From an uncultured Mycoplasmatota bacterium (lineage in GTDB: Bacteria > Bacillota_I > Bacilli_A > RF39 > UBA660): a stretch of DNA of 36,005 bases. The translations under genes were made by a program, and so were the position numbers. Under the pieces are notes generated by a model that had not been told where the DNA came from, did not search any database, and saw only the letters and a program-made list of their open reading frames with translations. Each line of letters starts with the position of its first letter. Position 1 is the stretch's first letter. The DNA lies in contig URPE01000009.1 of the NCBI GenBank assembly GCA_900549625.1, forward strand, positions 1-36,005, read 5' to 3'. Of the stretch, positions 1 through 7,985 are shown in pieces.

Positions 1-2
1 GT

Positions 3-128
3 GAGAAAAAAGGTGAACAAAGAAAATCATGTGAAATTGCTAGAAATATGCTTGCTAAAAATTTAGACTTAAATTTAATCATGGACGTTACTAATCTGTC
101 TAAGAATGAAATAATGAAGTTACGATAA
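3..128 (+). CDS. C-terminal end of an Rpn-type PD-(D/E)XK nuclease/transposase (partial)
   Basis: An open frame runs in from before the window and stops with TAA at 126-128, leaving 41 residues. The visible tail has the pattern ExARNML.KNLDLNLI.DVTNLSKNEIMKL, which matches the usual C-terminal end of Rpn-family recombination-promoting nucleases (PD-(D/E)XK family transposases): a helix rich in K/E, then a short helix-turn-helix-like 'TGLSKEEIxxL' element. The catalytic domain lies outside the window, so function cannot be confirmed. No nearby gene appears to be co-transcribed with it. Confidence 0.55.
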   Translation, partial: EKKGEQRKSCEIARNMLAKNLDLNLIMDVTNLSKNEIMKLR

Positions 129-316
129 AGTAACCGATTCAAAAAAATACAATTTGTCAGTACCAGTATATTTATTTGGGATCATAAAATTTTGTGCTTA
201 TTTAAAATGTTGAGTAATAAGAGCTATTAAATAATAAACTTCCTAAGTTATTAAAAAGAAGATATTTATTAGATGTTTTAAAAAAGAAGGAAAAATTTAC
301 AAAGATGTGAAATTAG

Positions 317-349
317 GTGGCTTATGTTGAAGTAAATTAGCCACTTTTT
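317..349 (+). terminator. Possible weak intrinsic terminator
   Basis: GTGGCT (317-322) pairs with AGCCAC (339-344) across a 16-base loop and is followed by five T. The large loop makes it weaker than the other terminators here. It may end transcription from the nuclease gene. Confidence 0.4.
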
Positions 350-465
350 AAAATGAATAATTATTTGAACAATATAATGTAACGCTTAAACTAATTAGGC
401 ATTTGTTTGTTTTCTTATAAATCTAAAAAATAGTACTTAAAAAAGAAGATTTTTAATTATTTACA

Positions 466-474
466 TGATACAAT
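466..474 (+). promoter_or_regulatory. ligA promoter, extended -10
   Basis: TGATACAAT is an extended -10 element (TG, one base, then TACAAT at 469-474), 38 bases before the ATG. No good -35 is seen at 17 bases upstream. Confidence 0.5.
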
Positions 475-512
475 ATTTATGACAAAAAGATAATAACTAT
501 TGAGGAGGACAT

Positions 513-2522
513 ATGAAAGAAGCACAAGAAAGAATTAATTGGTTAAGAAAAAAACTAGAAGAAGCAAATTATAATTACTATGTATTAGATAATCCTACTA
601 TAACTGATCAAGAGTTTGATAAATATCTTCGTGAGCTAGAAACACTAGAAGCTAAATATCCAGAATTGGATGACAAAAACTCTCCCACTAAAAGAGTAGG
701 TGGCATGGTAATTGATAAATTTCAAAAGATTCGCCACCAAATACCAATGCTATCTTTACCAGATGTTTTTAATGAAGAAGAAATAGAAGCTTTTGATGAA
801 AGAATTAGAAAAGAAGGTTTTAATCCTGTATATGTTTGTGAATTAAAAATAGATGGTTTAAGTGTTTCTCTTCATTATGAAAATGGTAAATTTGTATCAG
901 GAGCAACAAGAGGTGACGGAGTAATAGGTGAAGATATTACACACAATGTAAGAACGATTAAGACCGTACCAATGACTTTAAAAAGTCCAGTTACAATTGA
1001 AGTAAGAGGCGAAATATATATGGGTAAAGAAACTCTTTCTAAACTTAACTTAGAAAGAGCCTCACTAAATCTACCCCTCTTACAAAATTGCCGAAATGCT
1101 GCAGCTGGGTCTATAAGGCAATTAGATTCTAAAGTCGCGGCTAAAAGAAATTTAGATACATGGATTTATCATTTACCAAACCCAAGTGACTATGGCTTAA
1201 AAACCCATTATGAAGCATTAGAATATATGCATGCTTTAGGTTTAAAAACAAATCCTGCTAATCGTTTATGTAAAGATATTACTGAGGTTTTAAAATTTAT
1301 TGATGACTATGCAAAAAAAAGAAGTGAACTACCATATGACATAGATGGTGTTGTTATAAAAGTAAATGATTTAAATATGCAAAAGTCTTTAGGATTTACT
1401 TCTAAATATCCTAAATGGGCTATTGCCTATAAATTTCCAGCTGAAGAAGTATTAACTAAACTAACTGATATTATTTTTACGGTTGGTAGAACTGGTAGAA
1501 TCACACCTAATGCCGTGCTTGAACCAGTAATTGTTATGGGAAGCACTATAAAAAGAGCGACACTTCATAACGAAGACTATATTGTTATGAAAGATTTAAA
1601 AATAGGTGATACAGTTTCAATTAGAAAAGCAGGTGATGTAATACCTGAGGTAGTAGAGCCAAAAAAAGAACGAAGAATAGGAAGTGAAAAAGACTTTCAA
1701 ATGATTGAATCTTGTCCTATATGTGGTACGAAACTTGAGAAAAAAGAAGGGCAAGTTGATCACTATTGTATGAATTTAAATTGTCCTGCTCGTCATATTG
1801 AAGGACTTATTCACTTTGTTTCTAGGCACGCTATGAATATTGATGGCTTAGGTGAAAGAATTATGGAAGATTTCTTTAATTTAGGGTTCATTAAATCAAT
1901 AGCTGACATTTATCACTTAGACAAACATAAAGAAGATTTAATTGAATTAGAAGGATATGGTCATAAAAGTGTTGATAACTTATTAGAAGCTATTGAAATA
2001 AGTAAAAAAAATAGTTTAGAAAGATTGTTATTTGGTCTAGGCATTGAAGGAATAGGCGATAAAACAGCTTTGCTTCTTGCAAGAACCTTTAAGACTCTTG
2101 ATAATTTAGCATCTAAAACATATGATGAATTATTAAGTATTAAAGATATTGGACCAACTCTTGCAAACAATATTGTGAATTTCTTTGCTAATCAAGAGAA
2201 AAAGGAATTAATAGGTCATCTAAAAGAATTAGGCTTAAATATGAAATTCTTAGGAGAAGATCAAAAAAATGATAGTGATTTTACTAATAAAAGATTTGTT
2301 GTAACAGGTACTATCTCATTTATGGGACGAGATGAAATAGAAAGTATAATTGAATCTTATGGTGGTCACCCATCAAGTAGTGTTTCTAAAAAAACTGATG
2401 TTGTCATTGTAGGTAGCAATGCGGGTAGTAAAGAAGCTAAAGCAAGAGAATTAAATATTCCAATTTGGGATGAAGAAATGCTTTATAATAAACTTAAAGA
2501 ATTAAATGAAATAGAGAGTTAA
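513..2522 (+). CDS. ligA: NAD-dependent DNA ligase LigA
   Basis: Seals nicks in duplex DNA during replication and repair, using NAD+ to adenylate an active-site lysine. At 669 residues it is full family length. In order: Ia domain with the YxxxD NAD-binding region (about 20-35); adenylation domain with the KIDG motif, catalytic Lys112; OB fold around 315-390 with TVGRTGRITP; a four-cysteine zinc finger (Cys401, 404, 419, 424); helix-hairpin-helix repeats (about 430-575); and a C-terminal BRCT domain (about 590-665). The start is set by GAGGAGG at 502-508, four bases before the ATG. It appears monocistronic, with its own extended -10 promoter. pcrA, often its neighbour in Firmicutes, is not beside it here. 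Confidence 0.97.
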   Translation: MKEAQERINWLRKKLEEANYNYYVLDNPTITDQEFDKYLRELETLEAKYPELDDKNSPTKRVGGMVIDKFQKIRHQIPMLSLPDVFNEEEIEAFDERIRKEGFNPVYVCELKIDGLSVSLHYENGKFVSGATRGDGVIGEDITHNVRTIKTVPMTLKSPVTIEVRGEIYMGKETLSKLNLERASLNLPLLQNCRNAAAGSIRQLDSKVAAKRNLDTWIYHLPNPSDYGLKTHYEALEYMHALGLKTNPANRLCKDITEVLKFIDDYAKKRSELPYDIDGVVIKVNDLNMQKSLGFTSKYPKWAIAYKFPAEEVLTKLTDIIFTVGRTGRITPNAVLEPVIVMGSTIKRATLHNEDYIVMKDLKIGDTVSIRKAGDVIPEVVEPKKERRIGSEKDFQMIESCPICGTKLEKKEGQVDHYCMNLNCPARHIEGLIHFVSRHAMNIDGLGERIMEDFFNLGFIKSIADIYHLDKHKEDLIELEGYGHKSVDNLLEAIEISKKNSLERLLFGLGIEGIGDKTALLLARTFKTLDNLASKTYDELLSIKDIGPTLANNIVNFFANQEKKELIGHLKELGLNMKFLGEDQKNDSDFTNKRFVVTGTISFMGRDEIESIIESYGGHPSSSVSKKTDVVIVGSNAGSKEAKARELNIPIWDEEMLYNKLKELNEIES

Positions 2523-2565
2523 TAACAATATTTGTTATATAATTTTCTTTTTTTTATCAAAAAAT

Positions 2566-2634
2566 CCACAAATTACCGAATGAAAATGCCACAAATCACC
2601 GAACGAAAGTGCCACAAATCACCGAATGGAAAAA
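2566..2634. repeat. Three tandem 23-bp repeats, resembling an insertion-sequence end
   Basis: Three head-to-tail copies begin at 2566, 2589 and 2612. Each starts CCACAAAT(T/C)ACCGAA and ends in a G/A-rich tail; they differ at a few positions. Serial short repeats of this kind are a hallmark of the ends of IS21-family elements (istA/istB). No istA/istB or other transposase lies nearby, so this would be a solo relic. The IS21 assignment is inference from style, not from a sequence match. Confidence 0.6.
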
Positions 2635-2666
2635 TACAACTTATTAAATTAAGCGTATTGATACGT

Positions 2667-2697
2667 AAAAAAAGGAAAAGCCAAACTTTTCCTTTTT
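2667..2697. terminator. Bidirectional intrinsic terminator between ligA and trmB
   Basis: A 12-bp stem (AAAAAGGAAAAG with CTTTTCCTTTTT, loop CCAAA) has a T tract on both strands. It lies just after the trmB stop on the minus strand and would also stop plus-strand transcripts from ligA. Confidence 0.8.
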
Positions 2698-2704
2698 AAA
2701 ATAA

Positions 2705-3343
2705 CTAACCTTCAAAAGAAGCATCAACATAATATATAGGTCTTTTTTCTTTATAATATTGTTTTTCATAATTAGTCATTATGTTTGGTATACTAATTTC
2801 ATCATGATGTAAATCCATACTAATACGATTAAATGTATACCAATAATTAGATAAATACTCTAATGAACGAGCAAAATAACCTTTGTTGTCTGTTTTTAAA
2901 ATAATATGTTTCTTTTTCTTAAAAATTTTATCATATAATTTTAAATACACAGGATGCGTAAGTCTTTTTCTATCATCAATCTTTTTAGGCCAAGGTTCTG
3001 GAAATGTTAAATAAATAGTATTTATCTCTTTACCAAAAACTTTATCTAAATAAGTTGCATCCATACAAATAAGTTTTAAATTAGGTATTTTTTTATTTTG
3101 TAAGTTATTAACAGCATTAACCATTTGTGATTCATTAATCTCAATTCCTATAAAATTCATGTTAGGAATTGTCTTTGCCATATCAATAATAAAGTCCCCT
3201 CTACCCATGCCAATCTCAATACAAATAGGATTTTTATTACCAAAAACATCATTCCATTTATTCTTATATTTTTCTGGGTTAACAACTAAATAATCTGATT
3301 TTCTAATAATTTGATCTGCATTTTTAATTTTAATATATTCCAT
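2705..3343 (-). CDS. trmB: tRNA (guanine-N7-)-methyltransferase TrmB
   Basis: Methylates N7 of G46 in the variable loop of tRNAs, using S-adenosylmethionine. The 212 residues match bacterial family length. A Rossmann SAM site is visible as CIEIGMGRGDFI (about 41-52), followed by an acidic IGIEIN strand end. The family signature usually read as (S/D)PWPKxxHxKRR is present as FPEPWPKKIDDRKRLTHP (about 114-131). The C-terminal TDN and YEKQYYKEKRPIYY segment is also typical. GGAG lies eight bases before the ATG. The gene stands alone on the minus strand, with an extended -10 upstream and a terminator downstream. Confidence 0.95.
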   Translation of the reverse strand: MEYIKIKNADQIIRKSDYLVVNPEKYKNKWNDVFGNKNPICIEIGMGRGDFIIDMAKTIPNMNFIGIEINESQMVNAVNNLQNKKIPNLKLICMDATYLDKVFGKEINTIYLTFPEPWPKKIDDRKRLTHPVYLKLYDKIFKKKKHIILKTDNKGYFARSLEYLSNYWYTFNRISMDLHHDEISIPNIMTNYEKQYYKEKRPIYYVDASFEG

Positions 3344-3366
3344 AAAAATTCTCCTTCATGCCTGCT

Positions 3367-3375
3367 ATTATAACA
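3367..3375 (-). promoter_or_regulatory. trmB promoter, extended -10
   Basis: On the minus strand TGTTATAAT is a perfect extended -10 (TATAAT is the complement of 3367-3372), about 24 bases before the trmB start. The -35 region is poor. Confidence 0.6.
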
Positions 3376-3441
3376 CATGTGTTACACTATTAAAAGCCAT
3401 TTAAGTACACTTTAATTTTTGAATATACAATAAATATTTTT

Positions 3442-3513
3442 TTAACTAATCATAATCGCATACTTAGGATTATATTTCTCCATATATGTCTTTAGACTTT
3501 TTGATTGAGTATT
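3442..3513 (-). pseudogene. Remnant of the C-terminus of a DUF4143-type AAA ATPase
   Basis: In one minus-strand frame 23 codons read as NTQSKSLKTYMEKYNPKYAI followed by MIS and a stop, then KNIYC.. continues in the same frame. This closely resembles the end of the nuclease-like DUF4143 domain in P-loop ATPases, where a segment like 'KSLKTYxEKYNPKYAIRIS.KNF' precedes the C-terminus. In-frame stops on both sides and the lack of the ATPase domain show decay. The rest of the 3376-3700 gap shows no recognisable gene. The assignment rests on a short match. Confidence 0.45.
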
Positions 3514-3709
3514 ATTTCATTCTAATAATTTAATATATATTTTTTAATACATAAACCATTACCAAAATAATACTACACCAGTTTCCCTTTAAAATCAGGC
3601 TTTGCCCCTTTTCCTAACGACTTTTAAAAAACTCGCACATATTTAACAAAAAACAAAGTTATTAGTTAAATATTATAATTCTATTTTTCTATATTTATAG
3701 ACTCATAAA

Positions 3710-3718
3710 TGTTATAAT
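3710..3718 (+). promoter_or_regulatory. Promoter of the Xre-HTH membrane protein, extended -10
   Basis: TGTTATAAT (TATAAT at 3713-3718) lies 24 bases before the ATG at 3743. The -35 match is weak. Confidence 0.6.
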
Positions 3719-3742
3719 AAAAAACATAAAGGAGTCATAACA

Positions 3743-4441
3743 ATGGATCAAGAAAAATTTGGAAATTTTATTAAAACTATTAGAAAAAATAATAATTTAA
3801 CGCAAAAAGAGTTCGCTGATAAATATGGGGTTACATATCAAGCCGTAAGTAAATGGGAAAGAGGCCTAAATATGCCAGACACTGCCCTAATAAAACAAAT
3901 GAGTAAGGACTTTAACATAAGTATTGAAGAACTTTTAGAAGGTAAATATACAAGTTCTAAAAAGAAAAATCACAACTTAATAATAGGATTAAGTGTTATA
4001 ATTATTATTTTCATAATTGCTTTTTTTGCTATGTTTAAACCATTTAAAAGTAATAATGATTTTCAATTTAAAACTATATCTTCTTCTTGTGATGCTTTTA
4101 CTATATCAGGTAGTATTGCTTATAATGCTAATAAAACAGCTATTTCCATTACAAATATTAAATATTGTGGTGGTAACGATGAACAAGAATACAAAATGAT
4201 AGAATGTACATTATACGAAAGTCATGATAATATATTAAAAAAAATAAGTACTTATAAAACAGAACAAGAAAGAATAAAATTAGAAGATTTTTTACAAAAA
4301 GTAACATTATCAGTTGATAATTATCAAAGTTCATGTTCCTATTTTGAAAAAGAAAATCTTTACTTATCCATCAATGCAACTGATTACAATAACAAAACAA
4401 CTACTTATAAAGTACCATTAAAACTAGATAACTGTAGCTAA
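3743..4441 (+). CDS. Xre-family HTH protein with one membrane segment and an outer domain
   Basis: Residues 5-65 form a Cro/C1-type helix-turn-helix: IRKNNNLTQKEFADKYGVT then QAVSKWERGLNMPD. A lysine-rich linker follows, then a single hydrophobic segment (about 78-98). The outer part of about 130 residues carries four cysteines (a C near the start, KYCGG, ECTL, SSC..) and a final Cys, so disulphides are possible. The layout predicts a membrane-tethered DNA-binding protein sensing something outside the cytoplasm. It resembles the protein at 23862 in design but not in its outer domain. AAAGGAG precedes the ATG. A terminator overlaps its stop, separating it from the next operon. The target and signal are unknown. 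Confidence 0.75.
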   Translation: MDQEKFGNFIKTIRKNNNLTQKEFADKYGVTYQAVSKWERGLNMPDTALIKQMSKDFNISIEELLEGKYTSSKKKNHNLIIGLSVIIIIFIIAFFAMFKPFKSNNDFQFKTISSSCDAFTISGSIAYNANKTAISITNIKYCGGNDEQEYKMIECTLYESHDNILKKISTYKTEQERIKLEDFLQKVTLSVDNYQSSCSYFEKENLYLSINATDYNNKTTTYKVPLKLDNCS

Positions 4442-4460
4442 ACCAATGGTTTAGTTTTTT
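4438..4460 (+). terminator. Intrinsic terminator overlapping the stop codon
   Basis: CTAAACC (4438-4444) and GGTTTAG (4448-4454) form a tight stem with loop AAT, followed by six T. The stop codon TAA (4439-4441) lies inside the stem. Confidence 0.8.
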
Positions 4461-4523
4461 CAACCACTACGTTATAGGATATTTCATATCTATTTTATAA
4501 AATGTTATTGAAAGGAGCAGTTT

Positions 4524-5207
4524 ATGAAGAAAAAAATTATCTTACTAGCTATTATAGTGATTATTATTTTAGGAGGTGTAAGTTGTTTTTGGCTTATTAA
4601 TAAAGAAAAAATTACAACACCATTACCAATACCAGAAAAAGAAGAAGGATTACGTGGTGAATTTGGTATTGATAAAAATATTAATGAAGAAACAATTGAT
4701 AAATACTTAAACAGAACAGATACTGTTTATCGTGATATGCGTATGCTAAAAGACCCTGGTAACTACGAAGCCATAGGTGGTGACTCATACTTATCAGGTT
4801 TTGTAAGTGGATTTGAAGTTGTACCATATCCTTATTTAGTTAATGTTGAAGGCTTACCTAGTGAGGTTGGTGCCTCTTATGAAGGCCCAACATTATTTAC
4901 TCACGAAAATGGTAAATACACAAAAAACTATGAAGAATCTTTACAAATATTAGAAGACTTATTTCCTAAGAATAAAAATATTTTTCTAATGTGTGGCGGT
5001 GGTGGTTACGCTGGCAATACCAAAAATTTACTAGTTTCTCTTGGTTGGGATGAAACCAAAATTTATAACATTGGCGGTTATTGGTATTATAAAGGAAATA
5101 ACAATGTTCAAGTAAAAAGAGTTACCAATGATAAGACATACTATGATTTTTGGAAAGTAAATTATCATAACATTGACTTTAATTCTCTTACGAAGGTGAG
5201 AAAATGA
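4524..5207 (+). CDS. Exported, membrane-anchored rhodanese-like protein
   Basis: The N-terminus is a signal anchor (residues 3-24, with Cys21; a lipobox reading is possible but GVSC is atypical). The outer part ends in a rhodanese-like fold: strand NIFLMCGGGGYAGNTKNLL with Cys157 in the active-loop position, then GW.ETKIYNIGGYWYYKG, the usual last strand and 'GG' turn. The loop CGGGGYAG lacks the usual closing arginine of CxxxxxR, so classical sulphurtransferase activity is uncertain. Full length is 227 residues. AAGGAG precedes the ATG, and a plausible -10 (TATAAA, 4496-4501) sits upstream. Its stop overlaps the next start by four bases, so the two are translationally coupled. Pairing with a thioredoxin-like partner suggests a role in extracytoplasmic thiol or sulphur chemistry (inference). 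Confidence 0.7.
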   Translation: MKKKIILLAIIVIIILGGVSCFWLINKEKITTPLPIPEKEEGLRGEFGIDKNINEETIDKYLNRTDTVYRDMRMLKDPGNYEAIGGDSYLSGFVSGFEVVPYPYLVNVEGLPSEVGASYEGPTLFTHENGKYTKNYEESLQILEDLFPKNKNIFLMCGGGGYAGNTKNLLVSLGWDETKIYNIGGYWYYKGNNNVQVKRVTNDKTYYDFWKVNYHNIDFNSLTKVRK

Positions 5208-5659
5208 AAACAAAAATAATTATTACTTTAATATTAATAATTATTGTAATCACAAGTATTATTATATTTCTAAAACCTAAAAAGATTTCTTTAGAAACTA
5301 AGTACTATGGTCAAAGTAATATTACAAAAATAACTAAAGATGAATATGAAGAGTTAAAACAAAAGAAAGAATCATTTGCCATATTTATCTACGAGCCAGC
5401 TTGTCCCACAAGTTCTAATTTTGAAAAAATAGTAAACGAATTTGTAAACGAAAGTCAAATAAGCATTTATAAATTAGCCTTTTCTGACATTAAAAACACT
5501 GATATAGAATCGTGCTTAAAATACTATCCATCATTCATTATCTATAATAAAGGTAATATCATTGCATACCTAGAAGCAGATAAAAAAGAAGATCTTACTT
5601 GTTATAAATCAAAAGAAGAATTTAAATTATGGTTTACTAAATATGTAGTCATAAAATAA
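5204..5659 (+). CDS. Membrane-anchored thioredoxin-like protein
   Basis: A hydrophobic signal anchor (residues 4-23) is followed by a thioredoxin-like domain. Strand FAIFIYEPACPTSSNFEKIV places a CPTS motif (67-70) where thioredoxins have CxxC, so the second cysteine is replaced by serine, as in some monothiol proteins. Further on, ESCLKYYPSFIIYNKG has a proline before the strand, as expected for the cis-Pro loop of thioredoxins. Two more cysteines (ESC and LTCYK) might supply a resolving thiol. The start overlaps the upstream rhodanese-like gene (ATGA), which indicates a two-gene operon. The partner in vivo is unknown. Confidence 0.7.
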   Translation: MKTKIIITLILIIIVITSIIIFLKPKKISLETKYYGQSNITKITKDEYEELKQKKESFAIFIYEPACPTSSNFEKIVNEFVNESQISIYKLAFSDIKNTDIESCLKYYPSFIIYNKGNIIAYLEADKKEDLTCYKSKEEFKLWFTKYVVIK

Positions 5660-5663
5660 AAAA

Positions 5664-5692
5664 TTGACAAACCCTTAAATAAAGAGTATATT
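5664..5692 (+). promoter_or_regulatory. lysS/T-box promoter
   Basis: TTGACA (5664-5669), a 17-base spacer and TATATT (5687-5692) form one of the best -35/-10 pairs in the window. It drives the T-box leader. Confidence 0.85.
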
Positions 5693-5699
5693 ATTTTCA

Positions 5700-5913
5700 T
5701 AAATCGCGATGATTATATGAGTAATTATATCAATTCTTTTAAAGAGAGATAGTGGTGGTGGAAACTATTAAAGAAACTATAATGAAAAAAGATATATGAG
5801 CATTTACGGGTTGTTCCAATAAAAACTAGTAAAGAGCATACATTGTATGAACTAAGGTGGTACCGCGGATTTTACAGTTAATTCGTCCTTAATGGATAAT
5901 TAACTGTTTTTTT
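5700..5913 (+). promoter_or_regulatory. T-box riboswitch controlling lysS
   Basis: The leader carries the conserved T-box sequence AAGGTGGTACCGCGG at 5854-5868, which binds the acceptor end of uncharged tRNA. Upstream is an AGAGAGA-type stem I element (about 5741-5748). A candidate lysine specifier AAA sits within the A-run near 5784-5790, though the exact triplet cannot be fixed by eye. The alternative terminator follows directly. T-box leaders raise expression when the matching tRNA is uncharged, which fits the downstream lysyl-tRNA synthetase. Confidence 0.92.
5874..5913 (+). terminator. T-box regulated terminator
   Basis: ACAGTTAATT (5874-5883) pairs perfectly with AATTAACTGT (5898-5907), followed by seven T. 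The antiterminator would use the T-box sequence just upstream. Confidence 0.9.
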
Positions 5914-5936
5914 ATTTATAGAAAGAAGGTTAAAAA

Positions 5937-7823
5937 ATGAAAGAACTTACAGAACAAGAAAAAGTAAGAAGAGAAAAATTGAATGAATTAAAAAATATTT
6001 GTAATCCATATCCTGATCATTTTGATAGGACTCATACCCTAAAAGAAGCAAGTACCCTACCAGATGAAACTGAAAATGTAAGTGTTGCCGGACGTATTGT
6101 TTTTATGCGTAAAATGGGTAAATTAAGTTTTATTAAAATTAGAGATTTAGAAGGGTCACTACAACTAGAATTAAAAGTAGATGAAGTTGGTGAAGAAAGT
6201 TATAGTAATTTCAAAAAGTTAATTGACACTGGTGATTTCTTTGGTGCTACAGGGGAAATCTTTACTACTCAAACTGGGGAAAAAACATTGCGAGTAAAAA
6301 GCTATACATTCCTAGGTAAAGCCCTAAAACCACTACCAGAAAAATTCCATGGCTTAACTGACACAGAATTAAAATATCGTAATCGTTATGTTGATTTAAT
6401 CACTAATGAAGAATCAAGAAATGTATTCTTAGGAAGAAGCAAGTTCTATGCATTCTTACACCGTTACTTAGGAAGTCATGGCTTCTTAGAAGTTGAAACT
6501 CCTATTATGCAAACCGCTGTAAGTGGTGCTGCTGCAAAACCATTTTTTACTCATCATAATGCTTTAAACTTAGATATGAACCTAAGAATTGCTCCTGAAA
6601 CTTATTTAAAACAATGTATCGCAGCTGGCTTTGATCGTGTTTATGAACTAGCTAAATGCTTTAGAAACGAAGGCATGGATACAGAACATTTACAAGAATT
6701 TACTCAAGTAGAATGGTATGTAGCATATTGGAATTTTGAAAATACTATTACATTTTTCCAAGATTTCATTAAAAATGCTTTACTAGAATTAATCGGCACA
6801 ACTACGATTACATATAAAGGTAATACTTTAGAATTTGGTAAAGAGTCTTGGGATCGCATTGATTATATTAAAGCAATGCAAGAATTACTTGGGAGTGATT
6901 TCTTAGAAATTGAAGAACCAGAAGAGTTGAAAAAACTAGTTGTCGAAAAAGGACTATTTACTATGGCTGACTTAGCAGAATATAAATCTATTAGTCAAAT
7001 AATCGATTTCGTTTATAAGAAAAAAATAAGAGAAGAGTTAGTAGGACCTACAATCCTTTACAATTATCCTGCCATATTAAAGCCACTTGCTAGAAGAAAT
7101 GACACAAATAAAAATGCTGTTGACGTTTTCCAAGTAGTTGTATGTGGTACTGAGATTTGTAATGCTTATTCCGAATTAGTAGACCCAGAAATTCAAAGAG
7201 AAAACTTTGAGATGCAAGCTAAAGCTAAAAGTCAAGGCGATGATGAAACAATGGAACTTGATGAAGACTTTATGGGAGCTATGGAACAAGGTATGCCACC
7301 AATCTCTGGCCTTGGTTTTGGCGTTGATCGTTTAATGATGCTTATTTATAACCAAGAATCTATTCGTGACGTTGTCTTATTCCCGACCATGAAAAAAGAT
7401 ACAAAAAATAAAGTTATAAAAGAAGAAACAACCAATAAAGAAGAAATAGATTTTTCAAACGTAAAAATAGAACCATTATTTACTGACTATGTTGATTTTG
7501 AAACATTTAGTAAATCTGATTTCCGAGCTGTAAAGGTTATAGACTGTGTAGCTGTACCAAAAAGTAAAAAATTATTACAATTCACTTTAAATGATGGTAC
7601 AGAAAAAAATAGAACTATTCTAAGTGGTATTCATGCTTACTATGAACCAGAAGAATTAATTGGTAAGACTTTAATTGCCATTACTAACTTGCCACCACGT
7701 GCTATGATGGGGATAGATTCTTGTGGCATGCTTTTATCAGCAGTTCACGAAGAAAATGGTGAAGAAAAATTACACCTTTTAATGGTTGATAACAGTATTC
7801 CAGCCGGTGCCAAATTATATTAA
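5937..7823 (+). CDS. lysS: Lysyl-tRNA synthetase (class II) with C-terminal tRNA-binding domain
   Basis: Charges tRNA-Lys with lysine. The OB-fold anticodon domain spans about 45-125. The class II catalytic core follows, with motif 1 (FLEVETPIMQ, about 183-192), motif 2 starting FRNEGMDTEH (242) and motif 3 GLGFGVDRLMML (458-469). Ordinary bacterial LysRS ends near residue 500. Here 628 residues are present: after a charged linker (about 485-512), residues 515-628 form a Trbp111/MetRS-C-type OB domain (FSKSDFRAVKV, LSGIHAYYEPEELIG, NLPPRAMMGIDSCGMLLSA). The reading frame is continuous through the junction. GAAGG precedes the ATG, and the T-box leader sits immediately upstream. Confidence 0.96.
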   Translation: MKELTEQEKVRREKLNELKNICNPYPDHFDRTHTLKEASTLPDETENVSVAGRIVFMRKMGKLSFIKIRDLEGSLQLELKVDEVGEESYSNFKKLIDTGDFFGATGEIFTTQTGEKTLRVKSYTFLGKALKPLPEKFHGLTDTELKYRNRYVDLITNEESRNVFLGRSKFYAFLHRYLGSHGFLEVETPIMQTAVSGAAAKPFFTHHNALNLDMNLRIAPETYLKQCIAAGFDRVYELAKCFRNEGMDTEHLQEFTQVEWYVAYWNFENTITFFQDFIKNALLELIGTTTITYKGNTLEFGKESWDRIDYIKAMQELLGSDFLEIEEPEELKKLVVEKGLFTMADLAEYKSISQIIDFVYKKKIREELVGPTILYNYPAILKPLARRNDTNKNAVDVFQVVVCGTEICNAYSELVDPEIQRENFEMQAKAKSQGDDETMELDEDFMGAMEQGMPPISGLGFGVDRLMMLIYNQESIRDVVLFPTMKKDTKNKVIKEETTNKEEIDFSNVKIEPLFTDYVDFETFSKSDFRAVKVIDCVAVPKSKKLLQFTLNDGTEKNRTILSGIHAYYEPEELIGKTLIAITNLPPRAMMGIDSCGMLLSAVHEENGEEKLHLLMVDNSIPAGAKLY

Positions 7824-7838
7824 GGTAACCAAAAAAGA

Positions 7839-7883
7839 GTAAGATTATATCTTTCTAAATATAAGGAAGAATAATCTTTTTTT
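7839..7883 (+). terminator. lysS terminator
   Basis: AAGATTAT (7841-7848) pairs with ATAATCTT (7871-7878); an inner TCTT/AGGA-type helix extends the stem, and seven T follow. Confidence 0.8.
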
Positions 7884-7985
7884 ATATATTAAAAGAAATT
7901 AATATTCAAAAAAATTATTATTTCTCAAAATTCACCAAAATTTCACTTAAAAAAGCCCGTTTTTTCTTTAAATTACTTTCTTTTG

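Larger units (their letters stand above)
129..512. other. Intergenic stretch between the nuclease tail and ligA
   Basis: No convincing gene is visible on either strand; all frames are broken by frequent stops. It holds a possible weak terminator (317-349) and the ligA promoter (469-474). The rest is A+T-rich sequence that could be decayed coding DNA, but no family can be recognised. Confidence 0.5.

Noticed and set aside
2566..2634. CRISPR array
   Set aside because: The 23-bp units are directly tandem, with no spacers and no cas genes.
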